A DNA stretch of 64,000 nt from contig JAIQDT010005803.1 of assembly GCA_021521415.1 (NCBI GenBank), forward strand, positions 1-64,000, given 5' to 3'. Numbering within the stretch: the stretch's first letter is position 1; each line of letters starts with the position of its first letter. Below the pieces are notes generated by a model that searched no databases, was not told where the DNA came from, and saw nothing but the letters and a program-made list of their open reading frames with translations. The translations under genes were made by a program, and so were the position numbers. Source of the stretch: Bidens hawaiensis. Its lineage: Eukaryota; Streptophyta; Magnoliopsida; Asterales; Asteraceae. This document shows positions 10,839-21,560 of this stretch, one piece after another.

Positions 10839-11810
10839 CATCAAGGTGTGCCATATCTCTCGGCGTAACTCTTTTGGCGTTCTCGCACCGTCTTAAGTTG
10901 TTCGCGGATTTGCAAAACCTTATCGGTGGTTTCTTGGACTATCTCGGGTCCAGATAATTAATTATCTCCGGTTTCAGACCAGCACACTGGCGTTCTACAT
11001 TTATGACCATAGAACTCTTCGAATGGTGCGACTTGAATACTTGTGTGATAACTATTCTTATACGAAAACTCCATTAGGAGTAGATGGTCGTCCTAACTTC
11101 CACCTAAGTCAGTCACACAAGCGCGAAGCATACCTTCAAGTGTTTGAATTGTCCTTTCGCTTTTCCCATCAGTTTGAGGATGATAGGCAGTTCTAAGGTT
11201 TAACTTGGTTCCTAACGCTTGTTGGAAACTCTTCCTGAAATGAGACGTGAATCGGCTGTCTCGATCGGAGATTATTGACAAAGGTACTCCATGCAAAGAA
11301 ACGATGTTGTTCACATATATTTGCGCCAATTTATCCATTGAGTACGATTCGTTGTTGGGTTTGAAGTGAGCGGATTTTGTTACTCTATCCACAATGACCC
11401 AAAATATCATTATGCTGTCGAGTAGTTTTCGGGAGTTTCGTGATGAAATCCATTGTTATTAATTCCCACTTCCAAACGGGGAGTTCGAGTTGCTAAAGCA
11501 ATCCCGAGGGCTTTTGATGTTCAGCTTTGACTTTCAAACACGTTAAGCATTTTGCAACATGCAAAGCGATGTCCTTTTTTTTCCATTCCACTAGTAGTTC
11601 GGCTTTAGGTGTTGATACATTTTGTCATTAACGGGTGGATCATGTATTTGGACTTGTGAGCTTCGCTCATGATGTTTTCACGCAAGTCCCCAACGATCGG
11701 TACCCAAAACCTATTTCCAAGTCTAAGGATACCATCACTAGCGAGTCCATGGTGTCGTTACGTTTTACATCGGAGATCTTGTTTTCATTGATTGCTTAGA
11801 TTTGAGTGGA
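10839..11810 (-). pseudogene. Ty3/gypsy integrase, broken (chromovirus-like)
   Basis: On the minus strand the zinc-binding end shows '[16 protein letters not shown]' (about 11510-11570), then the core with [31 protein letters not shown] and '[19 protein letters not shown]', so the D, D and E catalytic residues are visible. The C-terminal part reads 'KCRTPVCWSETGD', a stop, then GPEIVQETTDK. Frames shift several times and the gene ends at about 10839 where extra-ORF sequence begins; the family's chromodomain region is absent. The longest open stretch is 11093-11410. Style is Del/Tekay-like. It would insert element DNA into chromosomes; this copy is dead. Confidence 0.9.
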
Positions 11811-11811
11811 T

Positions 11812-13260
11812 TTAGTTTGCTCGACCTTGGAGCTCTAGTCGTAGCGCTTGAACTCTTTTTGGCTTTTCATGTTCCTTACGACTCAAGGCGTTGGCCACCA
11901 CGTTGGCTTTACCTTCGTGATAGACGATTTCACAGTCGTAGTCATTTAGTGTTTCCATCCAGCGCCTTTGATGCATGTTGATTTCTTTTTGTTCAAAGAT
12001 ATGTTTTAGACTTTTATGATCAGTAAACACAACAAATTTGACTCCATAGAGATAATACTTCCATATCTTTAAGGCAAATATTATGGCGCCTAACTCTAGA
12101 TCATGAGTTGTGTAGTTTTTTTCGTGTACCTTGAGTTGACGAGAGGCATAGGCTATTACTTTCTTGCGTTGCACTAGTATGCATCCTAAACCAGAATGGG
12201 ACGCGTCACTAAAGACAACAAAATCCTCGGTACCTTCTGGCAAGGCCAGTATAGGTGCTTGGGTGAGTTTTTGTTTAAGTATATCGAACGCCGCTTGTTG
12301 TTTGGTTCCCAATTCATAGTTGGTATTCTTATGAGTTAACGAGGTTTGGGAATGGCTATACGAGAGAAATTTTCAATGAACCTATGATAATAACCAGCCA
12401 AACCTAAGAAACTTCGGATCTCAGTAGGCTTGGAATCTCCCACTTAGAGATGGCTTCAATCTTTGAGGGGTCCACTTGAATTCCATTCACGTTTATGATG
12501 TGACCAAGAAATTCCACTTCGTGAAGCCAAAATTCGCATTTCCAGAACTTGGCGTACAACTTCTCGGTTCTAATCAATTCAAGCAAGATTCAGAGATGCG
12601 TTTCATCATCTTCCTTAGACTTAGAATAAATAAGTATGTCGTCCATGAATACTATAACAAATTTATCCAAGTAAGGTTTATAGATGCGATTCATCATGTC
12701 CATGAACGCGGTTGGGGCATTAGTTAAACCAAATGACATGCCCGTGAACACATAATGTTCATACCTTGTTCGGAACGCAGTTTTCGAAATGTCTTCGGAT
12801 TGAACTTTGAGTTAATGATAACCAGAACGTCGATCGATTTTTAAAAAATAGCTCGCACCTTGAAGTTGGTCGAAGAGATCGTCGATTAGAGGGAGTGGAT
12901 ATCGATTCTTGATGGTGACTTTGTTTAAGGCTCGGTAGTCGATAGACATAGACATTGATCCATCCTTCTAATTGACGAAAAGAATTGGCGCTCCCCATGG
13001 TGATGAACTTTGTCGGATGAAACCCTTCTCAAGTAGTTCGTCTAGTTGTTTCTTCAGTTCTTTCATCTCGGTTGGTGCTAGACGATACGAGGTTTTGGCG
13101 ATTGGAGCAGTTCTGGGTATATGATAAATTCTAAACTCGACTTCTCTATTGGGAGGAATACCGGTAAGTTCATCGGGAATGAAATCACAGAATTCAGAAA
13201 CAATAGGTACGTCTTTTATTTCTTTGGTTTTGGATTCTTCGGTAATGTAGGCAATGAATG
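11812..13260 (-). pseudogene. Ty3/gypsy reverse transcriptase-RNase H, broken
   Basis: RNase H is the best-kept part (11812-12312): [38 protein letters not shown] and '[16 protein letters not shown]' in one frame, then the linker [12 protein letters not shown] lies above it: 12404-12586 gives KFWKCEFWLHEVEFLGHI (thumb side), and 12610-12660 gives [17 protein letters not shown], so the FMDD catalytic motif is intact. The N-terminal fingers (12660-13200) can be followed only by switching frames. Order is protease, RT, RNase H, integrase, as expected for Ty3/gypsy. Confidence 0.9.
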
Positions 13261-13267
13261 CTAAGCA

Positions 13268-13864
13268 TCATTGATTTAAATATTTGTTAGCCCTAATCAA
13301 GGAAATTATGATAACTTGGCCAACATCTTTGTCCCCTTCAATTCGAATGGTTTGTTTATCAGGCGCTCGAAGTTCGATAGTATTGCTATTGCAAATGATA
13401 CATGCATGATTGTTGGGTAACCAATCTATACCAAGTACAATGTTAAAACCAGCAAGAGTTATGGGCAACAATTGAATAGGCAGAACGTATCCAGCTAATA
13501 AAATTTTTCCATTTTCTAGGTCTTCGGAGATTTTAACGATTTCACCACTAGCGGTCTCGACGCTTAGAGTTTTATTTAGTTTCGTTAATGGTTCATTTAA
13601 TAGACTACAAAAGTTATAATCTATGAAATTTAAGTTGGCACCAGAATTAAACAAAACTCTACCATACGTGTCGTTAACTAAAGTCGTACCGATGATGGTT
13701 TCCGGCATGTCGGCCGCTTTTTTGGTATCCAACATGAAGACCCTTGCGTTATGCTTATTTGCGTCATTCTTTTGGCCACTTCCACCCGCACCACCAGTAG
13801 CAGGTTTGTTCTTGGGGCACTCGAAACTGAGTTGGCCCATCTCTTTGAAATTATAACATGTCAT
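13268..13864 (-). pseudogene. Ty3/gypsy aspartic protease domain with lost active-site Asp
   Basis: 198-codon open frame. It opens with a zinc-knuckle remnant (TCYNFKEMGQLSFECP, in which the second Cys and the Gly are changed), a glycine-rich linker, then a retropepsin-like domain: RVLFNSGANLNFI, ETASGEIVKI, 'LAGFNIVLGIDWLPNNHA'. The active-site triad normally written DSG reads NSG, so protease activity is very unlikely. The following GIDWL motif is kept. It lies in the same element as 13868-14838, separated by a stop. Confidence 0.85.
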
Positions 13865-13867
13865 CGT

Positions 13868-14838
13868 TTACTTCCAACAGTCGACCGTTGCATGACCGGG
13901 TTTGTGACATGAGTCACACACGGTTGTCACAGATGTTGTGAAATGAAAACGGCCTTTGTGGTATTTCTTGCAAATTTTACATTCAGTGTAGTTGGAATTA
14001 AATCCCGATTTGCGTTGTTTTACACCCTTGCCCTTGAATCGGGCGTTTCCTCCCGTCTTTTTGTAGGCGTGAGTTGGCACTACTTTCTTATCTTCCTCTT
14101 TATTGCAGATCATACCACTCATAAGATATCCAGTCAACTCCATCGCAGAGTCGACGGTTTGAGGTAGGTGAGAACTTACCATGTCGCGGATTTCCCATGG
14201 ATGTCCGCATATATAGCGTGTTCCTTTGATGACTCAAAGGTTACCAGCTGGGGCACGAGTCGACAATACTTGTGGAATTTTGTGTTTTATTCTCGAAGAT
14301 TAGTTCCTACGACTCTATGGTTGAGGAATTTGGTTTGAATTTGATCGGTTTCATGCATCGGGCAGAACTTTGCCATCATCATATCCTTGAAATCCTCTCA
14401 CATCAAGTTGTACAATACTTGCCTTCCCTTGCTCATTATCTACGTATTCCACCATTTTAGAGCCTCTCCTTTGAACATTTGATCCGAATATTGAATCTTC
14501 TCTTGTTCAGAACATTTGCTTATAATCACAATCGACTCCATTTCTTCAAGCCATCTTACAGTCGCAATGGCGCCCTTGTTGCCATATAATTCCTTGGGTG
14601 CAAAATTCTTGAAGTCTTTAAATTAGAAACTTTCAATTTTCATCTTATTAAATTTTGTATTAAATTCTCATCCAGCATTTGATTCAAGAACGCTCTCTTC
14701 AAGATGAGATGGATTAGGACAAGGTTTCTTCATATATTTTTCGGGTATTTGCTCTTGTTGTTGTTCATGTTCTTTTTATTTATCTTTTCTATTTTCTGCT
14801 TCCTTTCGAGAAGCTTCAACATTACTTTGATTCGACAT
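13868..14838 (-). pseudogene. Ty3/gypsy gag, broken
   Basis: The frame starts at ATG 14838 (MSNQSNVEASRKEAENRK, then a stop). Middle pieces in shifting frames include APKELYGNKGAIATVRWLEE and QMFKGEALKWWNT, typical of plant Retrotrans_gag. The C-terminal part (13868-14182) has two cysteine clusters, CKICKKYHKGRFH and CDSCHKPGHATVDC; the latter is a CX2CX4HX4C zinc knuckle. At least six stops or frameshifts. In the family it forms the capsid and binds element RNA. Confidence 0.85.
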
Positions 14839-14885
14839 TCTGAAATTTAAATTACATTCTTTCCTTAAATACATATTTTATTCAT

Positions 14886-14950
14886 TTCACACACACACAC
14901 ATATATATATATAACATTACAAACACACACACACATATATATATATATTC
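14886..14950. repeat. Duplicated compound (CA)n(TA)n microsatellite
   Basis: The unit (CA)n(TA)n appears twice, separated by 'aacattacaaa', a local duplication of a compound microsatellite just upstream of the gypsy gag start. Confidence 0.9.
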
Positions 14951-14974
14951 TTATCCTTATTTTTTTAAAACGAT

Positions 14975-16250
14975 TCACCATTCTTTGTTACATTCAACAT
15001 TACAACATAACACACATTTCAACACACATCTCGATTCACTACGGGGTACTAAATCCTTCATGTATTTCTTCACCAACTTGGTCATCTTGTTGCATTTTTG
15101 AAGAAGCTTGTCTCCTATATTCTTCTTTTTTGCTCCATGAACAGCTACTTTCTTCCTTAAATCATTAGTCTCGTGCAAGGCCCTATCAAGATCCTCTTCC
15201 TAAGATTGCGGGATTTCATTTGGGTATCCATATTGAGGTGGCGGATCACGATATCCCATAATAACAATGTCATAATGGTTCTTGGATATGGTGATGAGGT
15301 AACATCAGACGGATAGTTGAAGAAAACCTCAGCTGCTTCATTTTGTTGACGGATCTCGTTTGCCTGTTCTTCGACTGACAAAATCTTGCCTTGATACGGT
15401 GGAAAGCTTGATGATGACTTATTTTTGAGTAATTGAGTTCTTGAAGGTATTGCACATAGGGGTCCACAAAGCCATAGCTTGGACTTCTATAAAATAATGG
15501 TTGCAGACATCCTTGACTTGGAGGACAGTCACAACTTGTCGGTTCCTCCATTAGAGTTGTTTCTTCTTCAGGTTCTTCCTCGGGGTCCTCTTCCTCTTCT
15601 GGGTCTTCCCCTTCTGGGTCTTCCTCTTCTTCGGGGTCTTCTACTTCCATTAGTTTTGCAGTCTCATGCACCATCGGGTGTAGACGAAAACTTTCGTATG
15701 GCAGCATGACTCTCATTCTTGGCCTTTGGGATGGTCCTTTAGAAGAGTTGGGGTGAGAATCCACTGCTTCGAAAGTAGAAGTTCCCGTATGCCATCTTCT
15801 TTGGTCGGAGTGGCATTTCATCCAGTCGGACTCAGTTTCCTACTTGATTTGCTTGTTGGAGAGGAATGCATATGACGATGAGGATTTGGTGGCTTGTACG
15901 TCGGGACGTCAGATGGATGGTACGTCGGGACGTCAGACGGATGATACGTCGGGATTTCGGACGGATGATACGTTGGGAGGTCGGACGGATGGTACATTGG
16001 TATACTTGATGGATGATAACTTGAATGTCTTGGTGCTTCATATTCTTGCCTTGGTGGATCATCGGGTATGTCTCATCGGCAGTTTTTCAGTTCCATGGAA
16101 GTACATCGGTTTGGTTCGGTCAATCGGGTGATCTTGATTGAAGAAGGCTTCGTAGTAATCCTCTCTCATATTGTCCTTCAGTAGGGGTTCGGGAATTCCA
16201 GCTCTTATCGTGTCTCTTATGAATCCATCCATCATCTTTTTGAATGACAT
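14975..16250 (-). pseudogene. Unassigned leader ORF with octapeptide and acidic repeats
   Basis: Lies between the primer-binding site and the gag of the gypsy element. It begins MSFKKMMDGFIRDTIRAG at 16250 and runs about 63 codons to a stop. In another frame comes a tandem octapeptide, consensus YHPSDVPT, about five copies (DNA 15897-16015, 24-bp units). Then come 'ESDWMKCHSDQRRWHTG' and a strongly acidic PEEEEDPE run (15550-15650), then a lysine-rich tail (14975-15178). At least three frame changes. The acidic PEE repeats recall N-terminal extensions of gypsy gag proteins in Asteraceae, so an ancestral gag-like or leader protein is possible. I do not recognise a domain. Confidence 0.5.
15897..16015 (-). 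repeat. 24-bp tandem repeat coding for YHPSDVPT-like units
   Basis: About five 24-base units (core 'tacgtcgggacgtcagacgga') with a few substitutions. The period is a multiple of three and codes for YHPS[D/E][V/I/L]PT, so the array arose within a coding frame. Confidence 0.85.
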
Positions 16251-16390
16251 CTATGGGTGGTTTAGATTGAGGAGTGATAGAAAAGGTTACCAACCTATCT
16301 TATCCCTATTTAAATAAACAAGTAAATCTTTTTTCCTATTCATTTGGATCAAAGCTTAGGTATTATTAATTAATACGTAATTTTTATAAG

Positions 16391-16409
16391 ATCGATGGCT
16401 CTGATACCA
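16391..16409 (-). other. Primer-binding site of the gypsy element
   Basis: Reverse complement TGGTATCAGAGCCATCGAT, matching the plant tRNA-iMet primer site exactly over its core, five bases from the CA end of the 5' LTR. It fixes the orientation (minus) and LTR end. Confidence 0.9.
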
Positions 16410-17941
16410 ACACTTGTCATGATACAAAGATCATGTGTCGGCCTAGGCGTATGACACATATGTTGGTACCATATTTGTAAATAAATCAGAGTTACAGAAA
16501 TTATATGTACATGGTTTTAAAATATAATATTAAAATTAAAAAAAGACAGAATTAAAAGTTCCCGTTTAGTGTTTACATATGATTACTTGTTTATAAAAAA
16601 ACCACCATTTACATATTTTAAGAGTTTAACAAAACAATTTTTATCCGAGCCATAGGATAACAAAGCACTTCGATCTTTCCATGCTTCTATACTTGATTAC
16701 CCCTCGAGATATAACTTAGGTCCGGCCCATCATGGCTTTGGAAACATCAAGCTTTTAAAACAAAACACAATTAAAAACTTAAGTTTCACACAACACACCC
16801 CAGCAAACACCGCAGCGTTCGACATTACTTAGGTACCATACGTATACACATGATCACCCTCACTCGGATGTAACTTAGGTCCGTCCATCATGGCGGAGGC
16901 TCATGACCAGGTGTGGCGCGGTGTGCCCACCAACATTTTACCACATATGTAACTATCCAAACAAACGTACACGACAGCCTGAGGGCTAGCGATTACTTTT
17001 GTTTATAACGTTTCATAGATACGTAGTCTCATGTAATTCATTTCATTTATTTGACTCGATTAAACAAGTTTATAAAGTTGGGCGTATTCACCTTTCTTGA
17101 AAATATCAGCCTCAATACACTTACCGGTTCTTCCTTTCTTTTCTATCTCGCACCTATAGTATGAATATAACCTTTTATTAGTCGGATCTTTAATCTGGCT
17201 TAAGACCTCTAGTCTCTTTTGTATAATCTTTACCTTGATTGTATTTTCTTTTAAACCTTTAGTTTAAATATTCCTTATTTCTTTTATAAATTAAAAATCA
17301 TAAATTTAACTTATTTACTTTCCTTTTCTTTTACAAGATAAATCTTTAGTTTCACTTGTTTCACTTTTCTTAAAACACCACGTTTCTTCTTCTTTAAGAA
17401 ACGTATACTTTTCTTTTACTTATTATCTGAGAATAATAATCATAAACTTAAATAATATTTATAACAAAGAGTCACTCCAAAATATATATCGTTTTCTTTT
17501 ATATGTGTTTGTTATGTTTTCTTTTATTATTTTCGAGGTATCGAGTATATCCTCGACTTAGGGGTTTAAGCCTTTTAATATTTTATTATTATTTTATTTG
17601 GGCATTATGCCTACCTTGCATGGCTTATAACTACCCTAATCACTTCGGCAGCACTTCGACGCCTTCTTGTTTTCTCAAGCTTCTTGATCAACACCTTCCT
17701 TTGCACGTGAATCGAGATGCACCTATCTTTGAAACAATTCAGCATGCTTATGGAGGCGGGTCATTCGGTCGTCTCGAAAGGGTACGCTCTTCAAGATAAT
17801 ATTGACGGTGTGTGGCATGGATTTCTAGGAACATCGGGTTTTGGCACGGAAATCGAGGAGATTGACACGTTTATCGAGGTGATTTTAGAGAGAGAATGAG
17901 CTGTGGGATTGAGGTGTGAGAAATGAGATGCTTGGACCTGC

Positions 17942-17949
17942 TATTTATA
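17942..17949 (-). promoter_or_regulatory. LTR TATA box
   Basis: Minus strand TATAAATA, about 95 bp downstream of the G-box cluster, placing transcription toward the gag. Confidence 0.7.
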
Positions 17950-18043
17950 GACAAATTCGGGGACCCATCGCGAAACGCGATGGTACCTTGATTAACCCGT
18001 CGCGTATCGCGACATAGGTGTAAGTAGTCTCCACTAGGTTTGC

Positions 18044-18119
18044 CACGTGGCGGACGCGGTTCCACGTGGTGACACGTGGTGGACTTCATGCCACGTGGTG
18101 ACACGTGGCGAGACACGTG
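18044..18119. promoter_or_regulatory. Cluster of six CACGTG G-boxes
   Basis: CACGTG at 18044, 18063, 18073, 18092, 18102 and 18114, mostly as CCACGTGG or ACACGTGG. In plants this core is bound by bZIP and bHLH factors in ABA, light and stress responses. Position upstream of the LTR TATA box suggests an enhancer. Confidence 0.75.
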
Positions 18120-18299
18120 CCACTTGTCAGAATGTGTCATCACGATACGCGATGACTTTGGCTCTAAGGCCGTCGCGTATCACGATCGGCCATAAAGATA
18201 GAGATTTTTTTTTAGGTCCTCAGAGTTTGAAATTTGGCACTTTTGGTCCTATATCTTTTGAACTTGGTAATTTTGATCAGTTATTTTTATGATGTTACA

Positions 18300-19249
18300 A
18301 CCAGTGATATGTATAAGGTTCAATTAGGCATAAAGCTTAAATGGACATCACTAATGGACCCGTGATGCCTCTTATCTTTTCTTAAATCATATTTGCCTTT
18401 CCCCAGATCACCCCAATTTGACTCCAACCCCCTAGTGCTTGACCAAAAGAATCTCTATACAAACAAAATTCCTAAGCTTCAAGGTTGAACGTTGGACCTA
18501 CAAGCCATCCGGACTTACAGGCCTTACATTAGGGTGTTTAGAACTTATGTGAATACCCCATACTTGTAGTTATAGTTTGGCACTTTAAGCTTTAAAAAAA
18601 CGAATTTTATGACACAATATTATACAATAATCATTTTTTTAAGAAATAACTAAGAAACATAATACTTTTGGTGATCAAGACACTAACGAGCTCGTGTATG
18701 ACTGGGCAATTTCTTTTCTACCTATCATTCAGAGAGATGTATCTAGAGACATGCACATGTCTTCAAAATAACGCTCCACAGTAAGTTTAGCAAATTTAGT
18801 TTATATCACTTCAAATTTTACGCATCATGGAAAGCTACCATACAAATCAATGACTGTTCAAAAGCCTTTTTAGCCTAGTAACTTCACACGTTAGGCACAC
18901 AGAATCAAGCTATCCATCATTTTCCAAAGGTTGAATCAAATAATTCTTTGAAAATATTGTGAGCTTTCATAAAGCTCTTAACTGAATAATCATATCACTT
19001 CCGAAGTATTTATTTTGAAGACCCTTTAATTTTTTTAAATTCAGTCGCCCAGTCACTTTCAGTCTTCAAGTAAATGGCTATCCCATATATCTACAAGTAG
19101 ACAACATGACCAAACGTATAAAAATGCATGTCCCTCGAACTTAAGTAACTGAAACATTTTAAGCGAAAGAATCAAACAAAACACACAGTTGTCGTCCCAG
19201 ACATTTATGTCTTTAGGCGAATGGTTATCCCGTGTATCTACGTGAATCA
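18300..19249 (-). other. Post-pol non-coding region of copia B
   Basis: No coding sequence. On the minus strand it follows the RNase H end of copia B. A block at about 18400-18480 (minus: 'ttggggtgatctgg' preceded by a 'ttttggtcaa' stretch) resembles the region after copia A pol (about 55905-55965). No LTR or polypurine tract could be fixed; the element ends at or before the gypsy LTR at 18299. Confidence 0.5.
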
Positions 19250-20870
19250 ATTTCCGGTCCTAACAGTCTCAAATCAGTTGAACTTTTATGGCAATATGCT
19301 TGGTTTTAGAATGTTGAACATGATTTTTAACAATAGAAATAACATCATCATAATTACAAAAGATTGGAGGGTCATGAACTTCCAAACCGTAATCCAGCAA
19401 TTGATGTTGCATCTAGATAACCTGTGAACAGCAGACAGAAGCAACAACATACATGGCCTCAGCTGTGGATGTGGATACCGTTTGTTGTTTCATGCATTGC
19501 CATGAGACGAGTAGATCACCCAAGAATTGACATCCAACAGACGTAGATTTCCTGTCAATGTCATCACCTTCATAATTGCTGTAAGCAAAATCATATAAAT
19601 CAAATTATGAGTTTCTGGGATACTAAAGACCTAGCTTCGGTTGCCCTTTCAGATATCTAAAAATTCTTGTAACATCAAATAAATTAGAAAGTCTAGGATT
19701 AGCCTGAAAACGTGCACATTGACAGACTGAAAACATAATATCTAGATGGCTGGCGGTGAGATACACTAGGGATCCGATCATCGATAGATAGGTAGTTTGA
19801 TCTACGGAGTTCCCTTCAGGATCAGATGAAAGAAGAGGTCTTTCCACCATAGGAGTTTCCGCACTCTTAGAATCTTGGAACTCGAATTTTGCTAACATTG
19901 TCCTCGACATATTTTCCCTGATTCAGCAAGATTTCTGTCAAACTCTGACGAACCTGTAATCCCAGAAATGTCATCATCTCCCCCAACGAGCTCATCTCTA
20001 ATCTTCAAATTCAGAACATAGAGCAGTACAGGTGGAGCCGAAAATAATATCATCAACATAAATCTAAACCAAGATAAGATCTTTCCCAACTTTTTTAATG
20101 AATAAAGTCTGATCTATGGTTCCTCGCTTGTATCCATGTCCCAGTAGATGAGCCATCAGAGTTTCATACCATGCCCGAGGCGCTTGATGAAGACCATAAA
20201 TAGCTTTTTCTAACTTGTAAACGCAAGTAGGATGCTTTGAGTCAATAAATCCCGGTGGCTGGTCCACATAAATTTCCACCTTTACTTCTCAATACAGAAA
20301 TGTTGTCTTTACATCCATTTGGTAAATAGTGAACCCCATGTAGGAAGAATATGCCAAGAAAATAAGAATGGCCTCAAGACGAGCCACTGGAGCATACACC
20401 TCAGTGTAATCTAAACCTTCAACCTAACGAAAACCATGAACCACAAGCTATGCTATGTTTCGAACGATAACCCGGTATCATCTTGGTTGTTACAAAAAAC
20501 CCATCTTGTATCTAAAGATTTCTTCCCAACAGGAAACTCAACTAATCTCCAGACCTTGAGTTTCTCAAACTGATTCAATTCTTCATGCATAGTGTCCACC
20601 CAACATGGTTCTTGCAAAGCCCTTTCAACATACTTAGGCTCAATCTGAGAGATGAAACAAGAAAAAAAGCAGATGTTGATGTGTCCTGTCTGACTTCTGG
20701 TTGAGACTCCTGTTTCAAGGGGACCTATGACATTTCGATTGATTGATCCCGTTAAATTCTTGTCGGAATAGGATGATCAGGAACGGAACTGTTAGTTGGC
20801 AGATTTATTGGATCATCAAGGATTTCAGAGAGGGGGTTTTCCATCCAGATGCCGCAGTACTGTGCGAGTA
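19250..20870 (-). pseudogene. Copia B reverse transcriptase-RNase H, broken
   Basis: Pieces in order on the minus strand: 20064-20279, IYVDQPPGFIDSKHPTCVYK with LEKAIYGLHQAPRAWYE; then LILV, a TAG stop, and IYVDDIIFGST, so the YVDD catalytic motif is intact but the codon two residues before it is a stop; 19623-19910, SLVYLTASHLDIMFSVCQCA and FRYLKGQPKLGL; RNase H end with VQHSKTKHIAIK at about 19280. This is the RVT_2 type of Ty1/copia. Many stops and shifts. Confidence 0.9.
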
Positions 20871-21521
20871 CTAGGTACTTGCAATGTAATCATTTGGTAT
20901 GACATCTGGGAATAGGGTGCTACCAAAAAATTGATGAGTGTCACTCATCCCCTCAACTGATGAAACATCGGTCACAGAGGTTTCAGTGGTGTACTGTTCA
21001 CATGCATTAGGAGATTCCTGTGAAGGGACAGTATCAGTAACACTTTCCTGTTGACTTGCAGACAACGACTGAGCACTATCCAATTATTCAGACGGATCTA
21101 TGCTCAACACAATAGAATTTTGAAAATCATTAGTCATATCGTCCTCTTCATCAACAATATTTTATGTCCCTACACTTGAATTTTCTGCATCAATAAATGG
21201 AAACACATTAAATGTCTTAAACAATTCATTATAATCGAATAACCAGTCAGGACCGACACAAGCATCTGTCTCATTTTCTTCTAGCCAGCTCACGTCATAT
21301 GATTCCACTATCTGCTTTGTTATCTTGTTGTAGACTCTGTAGGGAGTGCGACCAACATATCCAATAAAATAGCAATCATCAACTTTAGCTCCAAACTTTG
21401 GAGTTGATTCGAGATTTAGTAGAGTGCATGGACATCCAAAAGCTCGAAAGTGTGCTACAGTAGGTTTGTGACCATAAACAGTTTCATAAGGAGTCTTCAT
21501 TTGTGATTTGTTGATCAACAC
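20871..21521 (-). pseudogene. Copia B integrase C-terminal and linker region
   Basis: 21162-21521 contains the usual post-integrase block TPYETVYGHKP, HFRAFGCPCTLLN, 'KFGAKVDDCYFIGYVG' and PDWLFDYNELF. 20871-21083 is the serine/threonine-rich linker between integrase and RT, of low conservation in the family. It is in a different frame from the core at 21561-22016. Confidence 0.8.
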
Positions 21522-21560
21522 CCGATTTTGAACGTAACAGGCGGTGTTGACTGCTTCAGC

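Larger units (their letters stand above)
16415..18299 (-). repeat. 5' LTR of the gypsy element
   Basis: About 1,885 bp. On the minus strand it starts TGTAACATCATAAAAA at 18299 and ends ATCATGACA at 16415. The promoter side has a TATA box at 17942-17949, four imperfect palindromes of the type CATCGCGAAACGCGATG (about 17968, 18000, 18140, 18170) and six G-boxes. The 3' partner LTR is not found; the element is cut off in integrase. An 'aacttaggtccg(g)cccatcatggc' phrase occurs twice (about 16715 and 16870). Confidence 0.8.
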
